Below, one piece after another: positions 32,283-41,946 of a DNA stretch of 64,000 bases. Position 1 is the stretch's first letter; each line of letters opens with the position of its first letter. Source of the stretch: Aquimarina sp. AU58 (GTDB lineage Bacteria > Bacteroidota > Bacteroidia > Flavobacteriales > Flavobacteriaceae); contig NZ_OMPD01000014.1 in NCBI RefSeq assembly GCF_900312745.1, forward strand, positions 992,001 through 1,056,000, read 5' to 3'. The position numbers and the translations under genes were made by a program. The notes beneath the pieces are model-generated. The model worked only from the letters and a program-made list of their open reading frames with translations, had not been told where the DNA came from and made no database searches.

Positions 32283-33107
32283 ATGGTACGAATTATAATA
32301 TTGATAGCACTATTTATGGTTGAAAGCTTGTTTGCTCAGGATTTTCAGGGTGTTGTAACGTATAAGACCAATAGAAAAGTGGATCTTAATATGGAAGACT
32401 CTAAAATGAATGCAGATATGCAAAAACAACTTCAGGAGATGTTGAAAAAGCAATTTCAAAAAGAGTATGTATTAAATTTTAATACTTCAGAATCGATATA
32501 CAAAGAAGAAGAAAGTTTAGGAGCACCACAACCAGCCTCTGGGATTCAGGTTGTAATTGCAGGATCTGGAGCATCTAATATTTTGTATAAAAACATTAAA
32601 GAAAAACGCTTTGCCAGGAAACAAGATATGATGGGTAAGCTATTTCTGGTTAAAGACAAGCTGGAAAAATTGGATTGGAAGCTCGAAGATAAAACAAAAA
32701 AAATAGGGAATTATACATGTTATAAAGCAACGGCAAAACGAATGGGGCAACGTATGCGAAATATGACAATTAGTGTTGATAGTGATGAAGAAATGACAGA
32801 GCCTGAAGAAGAAGAAATTACAATTACGGCTTGGTATACACCAGAAATACCAATCTCTCATGGACCCGGAAGTTATTGGGGACTTCCTGGTTTGATATTA
32901 GAAATCAATGATGGAGATCAAAGTATACTAAGTACTAAATTGGTGTTGAATTCAAAAAAGAAAACAGATATCAAAGAACCAACAAAAGGTAAGGTAGTTA
33001 CAGAAGAAAAATTTGAAAAAATAATGGAAAAGAAAATGAAAGAAATGAGAGATAGAATGAATACACGAGGAGGCAGTGGAGATTTCGAAATTCGAATCGG
33101 AGGATAA
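32283..33107 (+). CDS. GLPGLI family exported protein
   Basis: A 274-residue protein with a signal peptide (1-19, ending SLFAQ). It carries the diagnostic family segment GPGSYWGLPGLILEINDGDQ around residues 199-218, preceded by ITAWYTPEIPISH. The family is restricted to Bacteroidota, is usually encoded beside a TonB-dependent receptor, and has no established biochemical role. The receptor gene follows after 112 bases with two hairpins between. Its C-terminus is highly charged (EKKMKEMRDRMNTRGGSG). Confidence 0.92.
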   Translation: MVRIIILIALFMVESLFAQDFQGVVTYKTNRKVDLNMEDSKMNADMQKQLQEMLKKQFQKEYVLNFNTSESIYKEEESLGAPQPASGIQVVIAGSGASNILYKNIKEKRFARKQDMMGKLFLVKDKLEKLDWKLEDKTKKIGNYTCYKATAKRMGQRMRNMTISVDSDEEMTEPEEEEITITAWYTPEIPISHGPGSYWGLPGLILEINDGDQSILSTKLVLNSKKKTDIKEPTKGKVVTEEKFEKIMEKKMKEMRDRMNTRGGSGDFEIRIGG

Positions 33108-33143
33108 AATTTATATTCTAACCTAACATAATACTAATTAGAT

Positions 33144-33200
33144 AACAGTAACTCTACTCTTCATAAAGAGTTACTGTTTCTATAACTCTGGTTATAGAAA
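33144..33200 (+). terminator. Two hairpins between the GLPGLI and TonB-receptor genes
   Basis: AACAGTAACTCT (33144) pairs with AGAGTTACTGTTT (33167), and TTTCTATAAC pairs with GTTATAGAAA (33177-33200) around TCTG. The T-runs are short. They may act as a leaky terminator or an mRNA-stability element that sets different levels for the two genes. Confidence 0.5.
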
Positions 33201-33219
33201 TAGATAAAATCATTATAAA

Positions 33220-35964
33220 ATGCATAAAAAATTAGGACTATTGGTGTTCCTTATAGGGATATCCCTGGCATCTACTGCCCAAAAAGTACAAATTACTGGT
33301 TTTGTTAAAGATTCATTAGGTGATCCTATTGCAATGGCTAATGTAATTGCATATAAGAAGTTGGATAATGCCATGACTAGTTATGGAATCACGAATGATC
33401 AGGGTAGGTACAAAATTTCAGTTCCTAATAATGAAACATATCTGCTAAAAGTGAGTTTTATCGGTCTTACCGCAGAAACAAAATCAATTACAGTAACTAC
33501 CAAAGATGTAATTTCAGATTTTGAAATGAAATCCGAAGAAAATAGCCTGGACGAAGTAGAAATCGTTTATGAGATGCCAGTAGTAGTAAAAGGAGATACT
33601 TTGGTGTATAATACCGATTCTTTTGTGAATGGTACAGAAAAGAAATTGGGAGATGTGTTAGAAAAACTACCAGGAGTCGAGGTTAATGAAAATGGAGAAA
33701 TTGAAGTCGAAGGTAAAACTGTTTCTAAGGTAATGGTAGAAGGAAAAGACTTTTTTGACGGAGATTCTAAACTGGCAACAGAAAATATCCCTGCCGATGC
33801 ATTAGACAAGGTTGAAGTGTTACGCAATTATGAAGATGTAGGACAAATGCGCGGGCTACGTAATTCGCAAGATCAGGTAGCGATTAATATCAAATTAAAA
33901 GAAGGGAAAAAGAACTTCTGGTTCGGTGATATAACCGCAGGTTCTGGAGTAGGAGAGACAGAACGCTATATCGTAAAACCTAAACTATTTTATTATAGCC
34001 CAAAGTACAGTATTAATGTGCTTACAGATATTAATGATATTGGCGAAGTCCCTTTTACGATGAGAGACTATTTTAATTTTACAGGAGGTTTTAGAAATTT
34101 AGGCCGTGGGGGTACTACTTTTAGTATCTCTACAGATGATCTGGCCTTTGCCACATTACAAAATAATAGAGCTAATGAAGTTGATACCAAATTTGGTGCG
34201 GCAAACTTTAGTCTTACAGCCAATAAAAAACTGGACCTTAGTGGATACGGAATCGCAAGTGATACCAGAGTAGATTTGATCACTAATACACAGAGAGTAT
34301 ATATTGATGATACTTCGGATCCTACAGATAACACGACAGAAGAAACTATTGATAACACCTGGCAACGAAGTAAGTTGGGTTTATTAAAATTAAGCGCAAG
34401 TTATAGACCGAATAGCAGTTTTAGAATGGATTATGATATCTTCGGAAAACTTTCCGGGCAAAAGGAAGATGGTGCTTTTCGATCTATAAGATCAACGGTT
34501 TCTGAAGATATAAATGAGAAACTTGAAAATACTACATTTTCGATCCAGCAAAATATGAATGCGTACTATACATTAGGTACAAAACATATATTTTCATTAG
34601 AAGCACAACATCTATTTCAAAATGAAGATCCTTTTTATAATGCAATACGATCAGAAATTCCTTTTAGAGGAGTTTTTACACAAATAAATGATCCTTTTCT
34701 CCCTGATACAGATACTTTTGACCCATTAGAAGAATCTGAAAATTATAGTATTAATCAACAAAAAAAGGTGAAAACAAATAAGCTGGATGCAAAACTGGAT
34801 TATTATTATGTGTTAAATAAGAAAAGTAACCTCAATTTCACATTAGGAAGTACACTAAGCACTCAAAGTTTTGAATCTAATATTTTTCAGATTTTGGATA
34901 ATGGAAATCAAAATAACTTTGAAGCTAATGAGTTTACTAACGATGTAAAATATAGTTTTAGTGATCTATATGCTGGTTTGCATTATAAGTTTATTAAAGG
35001 GATTTTTACATTTAATCCCGGGGTGAGTGTGCATAATTATAGCTTAAAAGATCAACAATTGGGAACCGAAATAACTCAGAATGAATGGCAGGTGTTACCA
35101 GATCTTTTTGTTTTAGCTCAATTAAGGCAAAATGAAAGCTTACGATTTAATTATTCGATAACAGCAGAGTATACAGATGTTAACCGTTTGGCGACTGGGT
35201 ATGTGTTTAATAATTATAATTCATTATTTCAGGGAAACCGAAATCTGGAAAATTCATTATATGATAATTATTCATTAAACTATTTCAATTTTAATATGTT
35301 TAATTATACTAATATTTTTGCTCAAATATCGTATAGCAATCGGCGTAATCCTATTAAGAATACGAGTGTGATTACGGGAATAAATAGAGTAGATACACCT
35401 ATTAATTCTAACATGGAAGATCAAATACTTTCTGCCAACGGAAATTTTGCTCGCACGTTTGGAAAAATAAAAGGAAACCTGAGAGCAAATATAAGTTGGT
35501 CGAGTTTTAATAATATTGTAAATACGCTCCCAAGTGAAAGCGTAAGTTTTACACAAGTGTATAGTACAGAGTGGTCAACCAATTTTAAAAAAGGACCTAA
35601 TTTTGATTTAGGATATAGTTTTACGGTTAATGATTATGATAATAATGGCGCCAAAAACACATTTTATACCAGTCAACCATTTGCGAGATTAGATTGGTCT
35701 TTTGCCAAAGGGTTTTTGATGAAATCATCCTATAGGTATTATGATTATCGCAATACAAAAACGACTCTAAATGAATATAGTTTTTGGGATGCAGATTTGT
35801 TTTATCAAAAGCCAAATAGTAAATGGGAGTATAAACTGTCGGTAACCAATATTCTAGATACCAAAAGTATCAATCAAGATAATTTTAATGAATTATATAA
35901 CAGCACATCGAGTTATGTGATCCAACCTCGTTACTGGATTTTAAGTATAAAATATAATCTGTAA
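33220..35964 (+). CDS. TonB-dependent receptor-like outer-membrane protein
   Basis: A 914-residue outer-membrane protein. Signal peptide 1-20 (ending ASTAQ), carboxypeptidase-regulatory-like domain about 22-110 (ITGFVKDSLGDPIAMANVIA, DQGRYKISVP), a plug-like region about 125-225 (LGDVLEKLPGVEVNENGEIE, VSKVMVEGKDFF, IPADALDKVEVLRNYEDVGQ), then a large beta-barrel ending in YWILSIKYNL. It is the form often annotated as outer-membrane beta-barrel family (PF14905). Together with the GLPGLI gene and the divergent two-component system it forms a signal-controlled import or envelope module; the ligand is unknown. Confidence 0.92.
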   Translation: MHKKLGLLVFLIGISLASTAQKVQITGFVKDSLGDPIAMANVIAYKKLDNAMTSYGITNDQGRYKISVPNNETYLLKVSFIGLTAETKSITVTTKDVISDFEMKSEENSLDEVEIVYEMPVVVKGDTLVYNTDSFVNGTEKKLGDVLEKLPGVEVNENGEIEVEGKTVSKVMVEGKDFFDGDSKLATENIPADALDKVEVLRNYEDVGQMRGLRNSQDQVAINIKLKEGKKNFWFGDITAGSGVGETERYIVKPKLFYYSPKYSINVLTDINDIGEVPFTMRDYFNFTGGFRNLGRGGTTFSISTDDLAFATLQNNRANEVDTKFGAANFSLTANKKLDLSGYGIASDTRVDLITNTQRVYIDDTSDPTDNTTEETIDNTWQRSKLGLLKLSASYRPNSSFRMDYDIFGKLSGQKEDGAFRSIRSTVSEDINEKLENTTFSIQQNMNAYYTLGTKHIFSLEAQHLFQNEDPFYNAIRSEIPFRGVFTQINDPFLPDTDTFDPLEESENYSINQQKKVKTNKLDAKLDYYYVLNKKSNLNFTLGSTLSTQSFESNIFQILDNGNQNNFEANEFTNDVKYSFSDLYAGLHYKFIKGIFTFNPGVSVHNYSLKDQQLGTEITQNEWQVLPDLFVLAQLRQNESLRFNYSITAEYTDVNRLATGYVFNNYNSLFQGNRNLENSLYDNYSLNYFNFNMFNYTNIFAQISYSNRRNPIKNTSVITGINRVDTPINSNMEDQILSANGNFARTFGKIKGNLRANISWSSFNNIVNTLPSESVSFTQVYSTEWSTNFKKGPNFDLGYSFTVNDYDNNGAKNTFYTSQPFARLDWSFAKGFLMKSSYRYYDYRNTKTTLNEYSFWDADLFYQKPNSKWEYKLSVTNILDTKSINQDNFNELYNSTSSYVIQPRYWILSIKYNL

Positions 35965-36014
35965 TTATAGTATAGATGATTACGACCAATTAGGGGTAAT
36001 CTAAAAAAAACGTT

Positions 36015-36533
36015 ATGGCAACATATAAAGTATTGGGGTTTTTATTTTTGATAGTGATGATATCTTGTAATCAAAGTCAAAAAAATACGTCTAAAGATGT
36101 ACAAACGAATTCACAACAAGAGATGGAAGTTACCAAGGCACAAGGCATAATCACCAAGATAAGCTCTAAAAACTTTGAAGATACATACAATACATTAGTC
36201 GAAATCATTACCAATAATCCTAACCTGAAGATTATAGCGCAATTAGATCATCAAGCTAATGCTGCATCTGTAGATCTAGAATTGAACCCCACACGAGTAA
36301 TCATGTTTGGTAATCCTAAATTAGGAACTCCTTTAATGCAGAATTCTCAAATTACTGGATTAGATCTTCCTCAAAAGATTCTAATATGGCAAGATGATAA
36401 TGGTGTTGTTAATGTTTCGTACAATGATCCCGAGTTTTTAAAACTTCGTCATGAGATTACGGATAAAGAGGATGTCTTAACAATCATTTCCAAAGCTTTA
36501 GATAATCTTTCGAAAGGAGCCACAGGAATATAA
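36015..36533 (+). CDS. DUF302 lipoprotein
   Basis: A 172-residue lipoprotein: the lipobox is LIVMISC (Cys18). After a polar linker, residues 45-170 form a DUF302 domain (FEDTYNTLVEIITNNPNLKI, IAQLDHQANAASVDLELNPT, VIMFGNPKLGTPLMQ, LPQKILIWQDDNG). The family is widespread, with no fixed role assigned. It starts 50 bases after the receptor gene and may be co-transcribed with it. Confidence 0.88.
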   Translation: MATYKVLGFLFLIVMISCNQSQKNTSKDVQTNSQQEMEVTKAQGIITKISSKNFEDTYNTLVEIITNNPNLKIIAQLDHQANAASVDLELNPTRVIMFGNPKLGTPLMQNSQITGLDLPQKILIWQDDNGVVNVSYNDPEFLKLRHEITDKEDVLTIISKALDNLSKGATGI

Positions 36534-36576
36534 TAATCTACAATACTTGAGTTAGCCCAATATTCAATATAAATGT

Positions 36577-36607
36577 CTCCAGGAATATATATTATTTATT
36601 TCTGGAG
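36577..36607. terminator. Hairpin between convergent genes
   Basis: CTCCAGGAATA and TTATTTCTGGAG form an imperfect stem immediately beyond the stop codons of the convergent genes at 36533 and 36609. T-runs are poor, so a terminator role is likely by position rather than proven. Confidence 0.45.
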
Positions 36608-36608
36608 G

Positions 36609-36950
36609 CTAATTTTGTAGTTTTACCTTGATTGGGCCTCCACTAGATACATAACTTCCACCAATTTCATCAATATTAATATCCAATTCGTCTTGTGTGC
36701 TAATACTGTTAAGATCTATTTTAAGCTTATCATAAGTATCAATGTTTTTAATATTTACATCGATCTCATCAGTATTGCTTAGTCGAACCGTTATTGATCC
36801 ATCATCATTAATAGGAAGTAACCCATAGTTTGTTGCGGGAGTATTATTTGCATATGCTTTTGGAAAAATATCTATATCTCTTATTACAATAATAACGAGA
36901 CAGATAGCGATAATCGTGATTATAGACTTGGTATACGTATCAGTTTTCAT
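36609..36950 (-). CDS. Small membrane-anchored hypothetical protein
   Basis: I start it at 36950 (MKTDTYTKSIITIIAICLVI); an upstream ATG at 36995 adds 15 residues before the natural N-terminus. The resulting 113-residue protein has one N-terminal membrane helix (about 9-25) and a C-terminal region of about 70 residues rich in Asp, Ile and Asn with repeated xDxxID spacing (TDEIDVNIKNIDTYDKLKID, LDINIDEIGG). No recognised domain. Function unknown. Confidence 0.65.
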   Translation of the reverse strand: MKTDTYTKSIITIIAICLVIIVIRDIDIFPKAYANNTPATNYGLLPINDDGSITVRLSNTDEIDVNIKNIDTYDKLKIDLNSISTQDELDINIDEIGGSYVSSGGPIKVKLQN

Positions 36951-37162
36951 AAAGTATAGTTTTTGTTTGCTAAAAAGTACCAATAAAGGTGCCAAAACCT
37001 AGCTTTCTTTATATGAAATCTTACACATATTAAGAGATTAGACGAGTAAATGCCTTAAAATCAATACAAAAACCAATAAAAATTACCTAGATTTGCGCTT
37101 TTTTAAGCAATAATAGAACCCAAAAACTCGTTTTTTGGGAACAACCTAACCAAACCACAATA

Positions 37163-38329
37163 ATGACTAAACGTACTAGTCGATTGCATTTTCTTGATGC
37201 AATTCGGGCATTTGCAATTCTTATGATGCTTCAAGGACATTTTGTACATTCTCTTTTGGGAGATGTATATAGGGACAAAAATAATATTGTATACGCGACC
37301 TGGGAATATTTTAGAGGTATGACTGCTCCTACATTTTTTACGATAACAGGCTTTATTTTTACGTATTTACTACTAAAACAAAACACAAAAGGAATAGATA
37401 ATCCAAGAGTTTTAAAAGGCGTAAAACGTGCTGTTAAAGTTATTTTTTGGGGGTATTTATTGCGAGTAAGCTTTTATGAAGTTTTTACAGGAAGAGTAAA
37501 CCCTTCGTTTTTCTATGTAGATGTATTACAATGTATAGGTACGTCATTGTTACTATTGATAGGAATATATCTTGTTTTGTGTCGAATTAATGAAACTTGG
37601 TTTCAAAATGTAATGTTAAGTATTGGTGTGATTATTTTTCTTCTCCAGCCCATGTATGGTAGCTGTATATTAGAGTTTTTACCACAAACAGTTGCAAATT
37701 ATTTTACAAATAGAAATGGTTCTATTTTTACATTATTACCCTGGTTTGGATATGTGTGTATTGGCAGTTTTATGGCCAGCCTGTTTTTAAAATACGGAAA
37801 ACAAAAAATGTTTTACCCTCATGCTATTATCGCACTTTTATTCGTAGGGGTATTATTGGTGTTTTATTCTTCAGCTATACTAATGGTTATTTATAATATA
37901 ACAGATATTAGTATTTTTAAATCAGTAGCTTATAACAACTTCTTATTTATAAGATTAGGAAATGTGTGTATCCTTTTTTCTGTATTTATTTTGATGAAAA
38001 ACTATGTTACAAATCAGATGATAACTAAAATAGGAGGGAGAACACTATCAATCTATATAGTTCACTTTTTTGTACTTTACGGAAGTTGGTTCGGACTGGG
38101 ACTTAGTCGTTTTTTTTATCACAGTTTAACGCCGGGACAAACTTTTATAGGAGCATTATTGTTTATAATTAGTATATGTGCAACAGTTTTGTATTATTAT
38201 AAATATGAAGAAGAACTGAAGCTTCAAACACATTATATACTTAAGAAAACTATCTTACCAGAAGCTTTTGTGTTATTTAAAAATACAATTATTCGTACAT
38301 ATCGAAACATTAGATATACAAGACGATAG
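37163..38329 (+). CDS. Membrane acyltransferase-like protein (DUF1624/HGSNAT-type)
   Basis: A 388-residue integral membrane protein with about 10 helices. The N-terminus RLHFLDAIRAFAILMMLQGH and the next segment MTAPTFFTITGFIFTYLL match the heparan-alpha-glucosaminide acetyltransferase/DUF1624 pattern; the conserved His of LQGHFVH (about residue 27) is the likely acetyl carrier in that family. A second protein of related type is encoded at 59599. Probably modifies surface glycans; substrate unknown. Confidence 0.8.
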   Translation: MTKRTSRLHFLDAIRAFAILMMLQGHFVHSLLGDVYRDKNNIVYATWEYFRGMTAPTFFTITGFIFTYLLLKQNTKGIDNPRVLKGVKRAVKVIFWGYLLRVSFYEVFTGRVNPSFFYVDVLQCIGTSLLLLIGIYLVLCRINETWFQNVMLSIGVIIFLLQPMYGSCILEFLPQTVANYFTNRNGSIFTLLPWFGYVCIGSFMASLFLKYGKQKMFYPHAIIALLFVGVLLVFYSSAILMVIYNITDISIFKSVAYNNFLFIRLGNVCILFSVFILMKNYVTNQMITKIGGRTLSIYIVHFFVLYGSWFGLGLSRFFYHSLTPGQTFIGALLFIISICATVLYYYKYEEELKLQTHYILKKTILPEAFVLFKNTIIRTYRNIRYTRR

Positions 38330-38415
38330 TATTATTATCTTTAGATTGGTTAATTATTTTTTTATTGTATTAAAAATCAGTATCTTATAATGGTTTAATC
38401 AATACTCATTTTGTC

Positions 38416-38838
38416 ATGCCAACAATAAAATCATTAAACAAATGGGCTAATGCACATACGTATTATCCGTTAGATTTGTTAAGAATTGCATTAGGAGTTT
38501 TCTTATTTATAAAAGGAATAAATTTTATTAGTAATAGCCAGATTCTGGTAGATCTTATTAAACCTGTTCAAAACCTTGCGGGTGCTATGATTATAATTCA
38601 TTATGTCGCTCCGGCACATTTAATAGGAGGTTTACTTATTTCTTTTGGATTACTTACTCGATGGTCGGTTACGGCACAGCTTCCATTATTAATTGGTGCA
38701 GTTCTTATCAATTTTGTGGGAGAGATGAATGTGGCAAACCTTGTTATTGCTAGTATAATTTTGTTATTATGTGTATTTTTCTTGTTCTACGGTTCGGGGA
38801 AACATTCTGTAGATTACTATCTAAAGATGGAACAATGA
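38416..38838 (+). CDS. DoxX-family membrane protein
   Basis: A 140-residue protein with four membrane helices and the DoxX-type pattern: YPLDLLRIALGVFLFIKGIN near residue 17, then VAPAHLIGGLLISFGLLTRW and a final helix ILLLCVFFLFYGSG. Family members are thought to act with redox or quinone enzymes, but the role here is undetermined. Follows the acyltransferase-like gene by 86 bases; a strong terminator is 42 bases after its stop. Confidence 0.82.
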   Translation: MPTIKSLNKWANAHTYYPLDLLRIALGVFLFIKGINFISNSQILVDLIKPVQNLAGAMIIIHYVAPAHLIGGLLISFGLLTRWSVTAQLPLLIGAVLINFVGEMNVANLVIASIILLLCVFFLFYGSGKHSVDYYLKMEQ

Positions 38839-38880
38839 AACAATAAAAACAAAATAAGGAGTGCAGTGCATTTCGAAAAT

Positions 38881-38912
38881 AAAAAAAACCGCTCATTGAG
38901 CGGTTTTTTTTA
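38881..38912. terminator. Strong bidirectional terminator
   Basis: AAAAAACCGCTC and GAGCGGTTTTTT form a 12-bp stem around ATT, with A and T runs on either side, between the convergent genes ending at 38838 and 38918. Confidence 0.9.
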
Positions 38913-38917
38913 TTTTT

Positions 38918-39265
38918 TTACCATCCCGATAAGCGAGATTTCCCACTATTAGAAGGAATGTCTAAGTATATAGTGTCTATTTTTTTTGAAGCATAAACAT
39001 TGCTTTTGTATTTAGAAGCTCTTTTTTTATTCTTTTCAATTTGTTTTCTTATTTTTTTCCACTTCTTTTCACTATAAATAGTAGTGTTTTTTGATTGCTG
39101 AGCTACATTTTCATTTGCCTCTACCGAGTTAGTAGTATAAGAGGAGGCTTGTTTTTGTAACGTGTTATTAGTAATAGTAATAGGTTTGAAATCAGTTGTG
39201 TTACTTTGTCCTATCGATGAATACGATATACATAGTAATAGTACTGTAGTCATAGCAATTTTCAT
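38918..39265 (-). CDS. Small exported basic protein, SRLSGW family (paralogue 1)
   Basis: Start taken at 39265 (MKIAMTTVLLLCISYSSIGQ, a signal peptide); the ATG at 39295 only adds ten residues before it. The mature protein is about 95 residues, with a basic helix (KKWKKIRKQIEKNKKRASKY) followed by VYASKKIDTIYLDIPSNSGK and the C-terminal SRLSGW. The protein at 39781 shares the basic helix, the YAS-DTIYxDIP segment and the exact SRLSGW end. I recognise no domain. Both genes carry the TACGG motif about 145 bases upstream. Confidence 0.7.
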   Translation of the reverse strand: MKIAMTTVLLLCISYSSIGQSNTTDFKPITITNNTLQKQASSYTTNSVEANENVAQQSKNTTIYSEKKWKKIRKQIEKNKKRASKYKSNVYASKKIDTIYLDIPSNSGKSRLSGW

Positions 39266-39412
39266 TTTTTTAGATTTTGGGGGGTTAGTAATCATAAGTA
39301 TAAAATTGAAGTTATTTATATAAGTTTAAATAAGATTAATTTTTATAATCTGAATATTAAATAAATATCTGATCTTCAGTTACTAAGATAGTTATACTAA
39401 TTCAATTTTGAC

Positions 39413-39424
39413 TACGGAAAAACC
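39413..39424 (-). promoter_or_regulatory. TACGGAAAAACC motif, copy 2
   Basis: TACGGAAAAACC lies 148 bases before the start of the gene at 38918-39265, on the same relative strand as copies at 17865 and 40290. The rest of the 515-base gap holds only an AT-rich stretch and the hairpin at 39606. Confidence 0.45.
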
Positions 39425-39605
39425 GCAATATAGTACAGGGATTTTTCCCCTAAAATGTGCTGAGAAGTACTGTGGTTACTCGTATTTTTTTCTAAATATT
39501 AATCGAAAATTTTATTTTATGTTTTATACAAGAAAAATATAAAATATAGAGTTAATCAAGTGGTAATAAGGGATGAAAGCTATTTTGAAATATCGAATAA
39601 AAAAA

Positions 39606-39657
39606 CTGATTTTCTTGAAAATAATGCTTTTTTCGAGAAAATCAGCCTGTTTTTTAT
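39606..39657. terminator. Bidirectional terminator hairpin
   Basis: CTGATTTTCT and AGAAAATCAG form a 10-bp perfect stem around a 20-base loop that itself contains complementary bases; T-runs flank it on both strands. On the minus strand it is about 125 bases beyond the stop at 39781. Confidence 0.7.
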
Positions 39658-39780
39658 TTCACAAAATGGTGAAAAACGTCAAATTTTAAACAATATAGAA
39701 ATAACTATATGTTAATAAAGTGATATAAGGTAATTGAAAAAGTTGCTTTTTTCAGAATATTTTAGACCTAATTATATAGT

Positions 39781-40146
39781 TTACCAACCCGATAAACGAG
39801 ATTGACCACTACCTATATTATATGCAGGAATATCTATATATATAGTATCCATAACTTTTGAAGCATAGATTCTGTGTTTTGCATTAGAAGCTCTTCTTTT
39901 ATTTTTTTTGAGTTGTTTTTTGATTTTTCGCCACTCTTTTTTACTATAAAAATCCTTATCCTTCATTTTTATAGGAGCATGTATCACCAAACGATCTGTC
40001 ATAACAATTTCATCAGTACTATATTGCTCTTCCTGAATTTGATTATCAATAGTTTTTACCGAAGTCAGATCATTTTCAAAATCCTGACCAAAAGACATAC
40101 CAAACACTAATAAAAAAGCGATATTGAATGCAAATTTTAATTTCAT
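39781..40146 (-). CDS. Small exported basic protein, SRLSGW family (paralogue 2)
   Basis: A 121-residue protein with signal peptide (MKLKFAFNIAFLLVFGMSFG, 1-20). It has the basic block KKEWRKIKKQLKKNKRRASN, then HRIYASKVMDTIYIDIPAYN and the C-terminal SRLSGW shared with the protein at 38918. An acidic central part (VKTIDNQIQEEQYSTDEIVM) differs between the two. Likely a recent local duplication with the same regulation. No known function. Confidence 0.7.
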   Translation of the reverse strand: MKLKFAFNIAFLLVFGMSFGQDFENDLTSVKTIDNQIQEEQYSTDEIVMTDRLVIHAPIKMKDKDFYSKKEWRKIKKQLKKNKRRASNAKHRIYASKVMDTIYIDIPAYNIGSGQSRLSGW

Positions 40147-40289
40147 TTCCCTAAATTTAAATGAATTAATAGCGGTACACTAAAATTCTAAAATAAAACA
40201 TATCGAAATTATTTTCCCTCCAAATAGATATGTTTATGTACCTCATTATATTAATGTGATAAATGTAATGATAATACTTGATTTCGTAA

Positions 40290-40301
40290 TACGGGAAAAC
40301 C
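40290..40301 (-). promoter_or_regulatory. TACGGGAAAACC motif, copy 3
   Basis: One base different from the motifs at 17865 and 39413, 144 bases before the start of the gene at 39781-40146. The matching distance in the two paralogous genes supports a functional site or an inherited duplicate of the upstream region. Confidence 0.45.
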
Positions 40302-40359
40302 TCATTTTTTCAGAGCTTCACCTAATTTTTCGATGAATAACTATAAAACCAGATAAAAA

Positions 40360-41616
40360 CTAGATTTTAAAAGCTTTTTTAACAGCTTCTACATAGTCAA
40401 GTTTCTCCCAGGTAAATAACTCTACTTCCTTTTCAATTTTACCAGAATACGGACTTTCAAAAACCTTAGTAATCGTTTGTGGTTCTTTACCCATATGACC
40501 ATAGGCAGCTGTTTCCTGATAGATAGGATTACGTAATTTAAGACGTTTCTCGATAGCAGCTGGACGCATATCGAAGATTTTGCCTACTATTTCTGCAATT
40601 TCACCATCAGTTAATCCAAGAGAGCTACTTCCGTAAGTGTCTACAAAAATAGAAGTAGGTTCAACAACACCAATCGCATAAGATACCTGTACCAATACTT
40701 CATTCGCTACTCCTGCGGCTACAAGATTTTTGGCTATATGTCTGGATGCATATGCAGCAGAACGATCTACTTTACTTGGATCCTTACCCGAAAAAGCACC
40801 TCCACCATGAGCACCTTTACCACCATAAGTGTCTACTATAATTTTTCTTCCGGTAAGACCAGTATCTCCATGAGGACCACCAATCACAAATTTTCCGGTT
40901 GGGTTAATGTGATATGTGATCTGATCATTAAATAATTGTTGAATATAACTAGGTAATTGAGCAATTACTCTAGGCATTAAAATAGAAATGATATCATTTT
41001 TTATTTTACTTAGCATTACATCATCATTACTATCAAAATCATCATGTTGTGTAGATACTACAATAGCAACAATACGTTGAGGTACATTATCATCATTATA
41101 TTCGATAGTTACCTGACTTTTAGAATCAGGACGTAAATAAGGGATTTCTACACCTTCACGTCTTAGTTTGGCCAATTCAATTAATATTTTATGAGAAATA
41201 TCAAGAGCCAAAGGCATGTAATTAGCAGTTTCTTTGGTAGCATATCCAAACATCATTCCTTGGTCACCAGCACCTTGCTCTTCTTTATTCTCACGATCAA
41301 CTCCTTGATTTATATCTTGCGATTGTTCATGAATAAGAGAGATTACTCCACAAGAATCACCACTAAATTGGTATGCACCTTTGGTGTAACCAATTGTATT
41401 GATGACATCTCTTGCTATATGTTGTACATCGAGATATGTTTTTGATTTTACTTCTCCGGCAAGTACTACCTGACCAGTAGTTACAAGCGTTTCGCAGGCT
41501 ACTTTAGAGTCAGCATCAAAAGCTAAAAAGTTATCTAATAATGCATCACTTATCTGATCTGCTACTTTATCTGGGTGTCCTTCAGATACACTTTCTGAAG
41601 TAAATAAATATGCCAT
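40360..41616 (-). CDS. metK: S-adenosylmethionine synthetase
   Basis: Makes SAM from methionine and ATP. I start at 41616 ([20 protein letters not shown]), the standard N-terminus; the longer frame to 41679 adds a non-conserved leader. The 418-residue protein has [35 protein letters not shown], the signature [18 protein letters not shown] and [20 protein letters not shown]. It is on the opposite strand from the S-box riboswitch, with about 330 bases between; no riboswitch precedes metK itself. Confidence 0.97.
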   Translation of the reverse strand: MAYLFTSESVSEGHPDKVADQISDALLDNFLAFDADSKVACETLVTTGQVVLAGEVKSKTYLDVQHIARDVINTIGYTKGAYQFSGDSCGVISLIHEQSQDINQGVDRENKEEQGAGDQGMMFGYATKETANYMPLALDISHKILIELAKLRREGVEIPYLRPDSKSQVTIEYNDDNVPQRIVAIVVSTQHDDFDSNDDVMLSKIKNDIISILMPRVIAQLPSYIQQLFNDQITYHINPTGKFVIGGPHGDTGLTGRKIIVDTYGGKGAHGGGAFSGKDPSKVDRSAAYASRHIAKNLVAAGVANEVLVQVSYAIGVVEPTSIFVDTYGSSSLGLTDGEIAEIVGKIFDMRPAAIEKRLKLRNPIYQETAAYGHMGKEPQTITKVFESPYSGKIEKEVELFTWEKLDYVEAVKKAFKI

Positions 41617-41775
41617 TCTTTGTTGTTTTATGAGAAAATATTTAGACGTAATTGCAATGTGAAGCTTTCGACAGAACATCTTAATCGAACTGCTTTAGCA
41701 TTTTTTATACTGTAAAAAAAATTATTTCAGTATTTGGGTTGCAATCAGTCAAATCTTTCCCCGAAAATATTTTGG

Positions 41776-41783
41776 CAAAGGTA
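41776..41783 (-). promoter_or_regulatory. Candidate -7 promoter element for metK
   Basis: Read on the minus strand, TACCTTTG matches TAnnTTTG and lies about 160 bases before the metK start. It would give a leader of about 150 bases, in which I see no S-box or other riboswitch. Confidence 0.4.
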
Positions 41784-41890
41784 AAAAAAATGATAATACT
41801 TAAAAGCATTTAACGTATCATTAATTTTCTTTAATGAAGATTATTTTTAAGAAGCCAACTTTATTAAAATAATTTTTGAAGGAAAAATGA

Positions 41891-41918
41891 TTTGATTAAA
41901 AAATAATTACTAGATTTG
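41891..41918 (+). promoter_or_regulatory. Promoter of the S-box leader
   Basis: TTTG (41891-41894), a 16-base spacer and TAGATTTG (41911-41918) match the Bacteroidota promoter TTTG/TAnnTTTG. Transcription would start about 7 bases downstream, roughly 23 bases before the riboswitch P1 helix. Confidence 0.6.
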
Positions 41919-41946
41919 TCCCCGAAGTTTCTTATACATATTAGTA

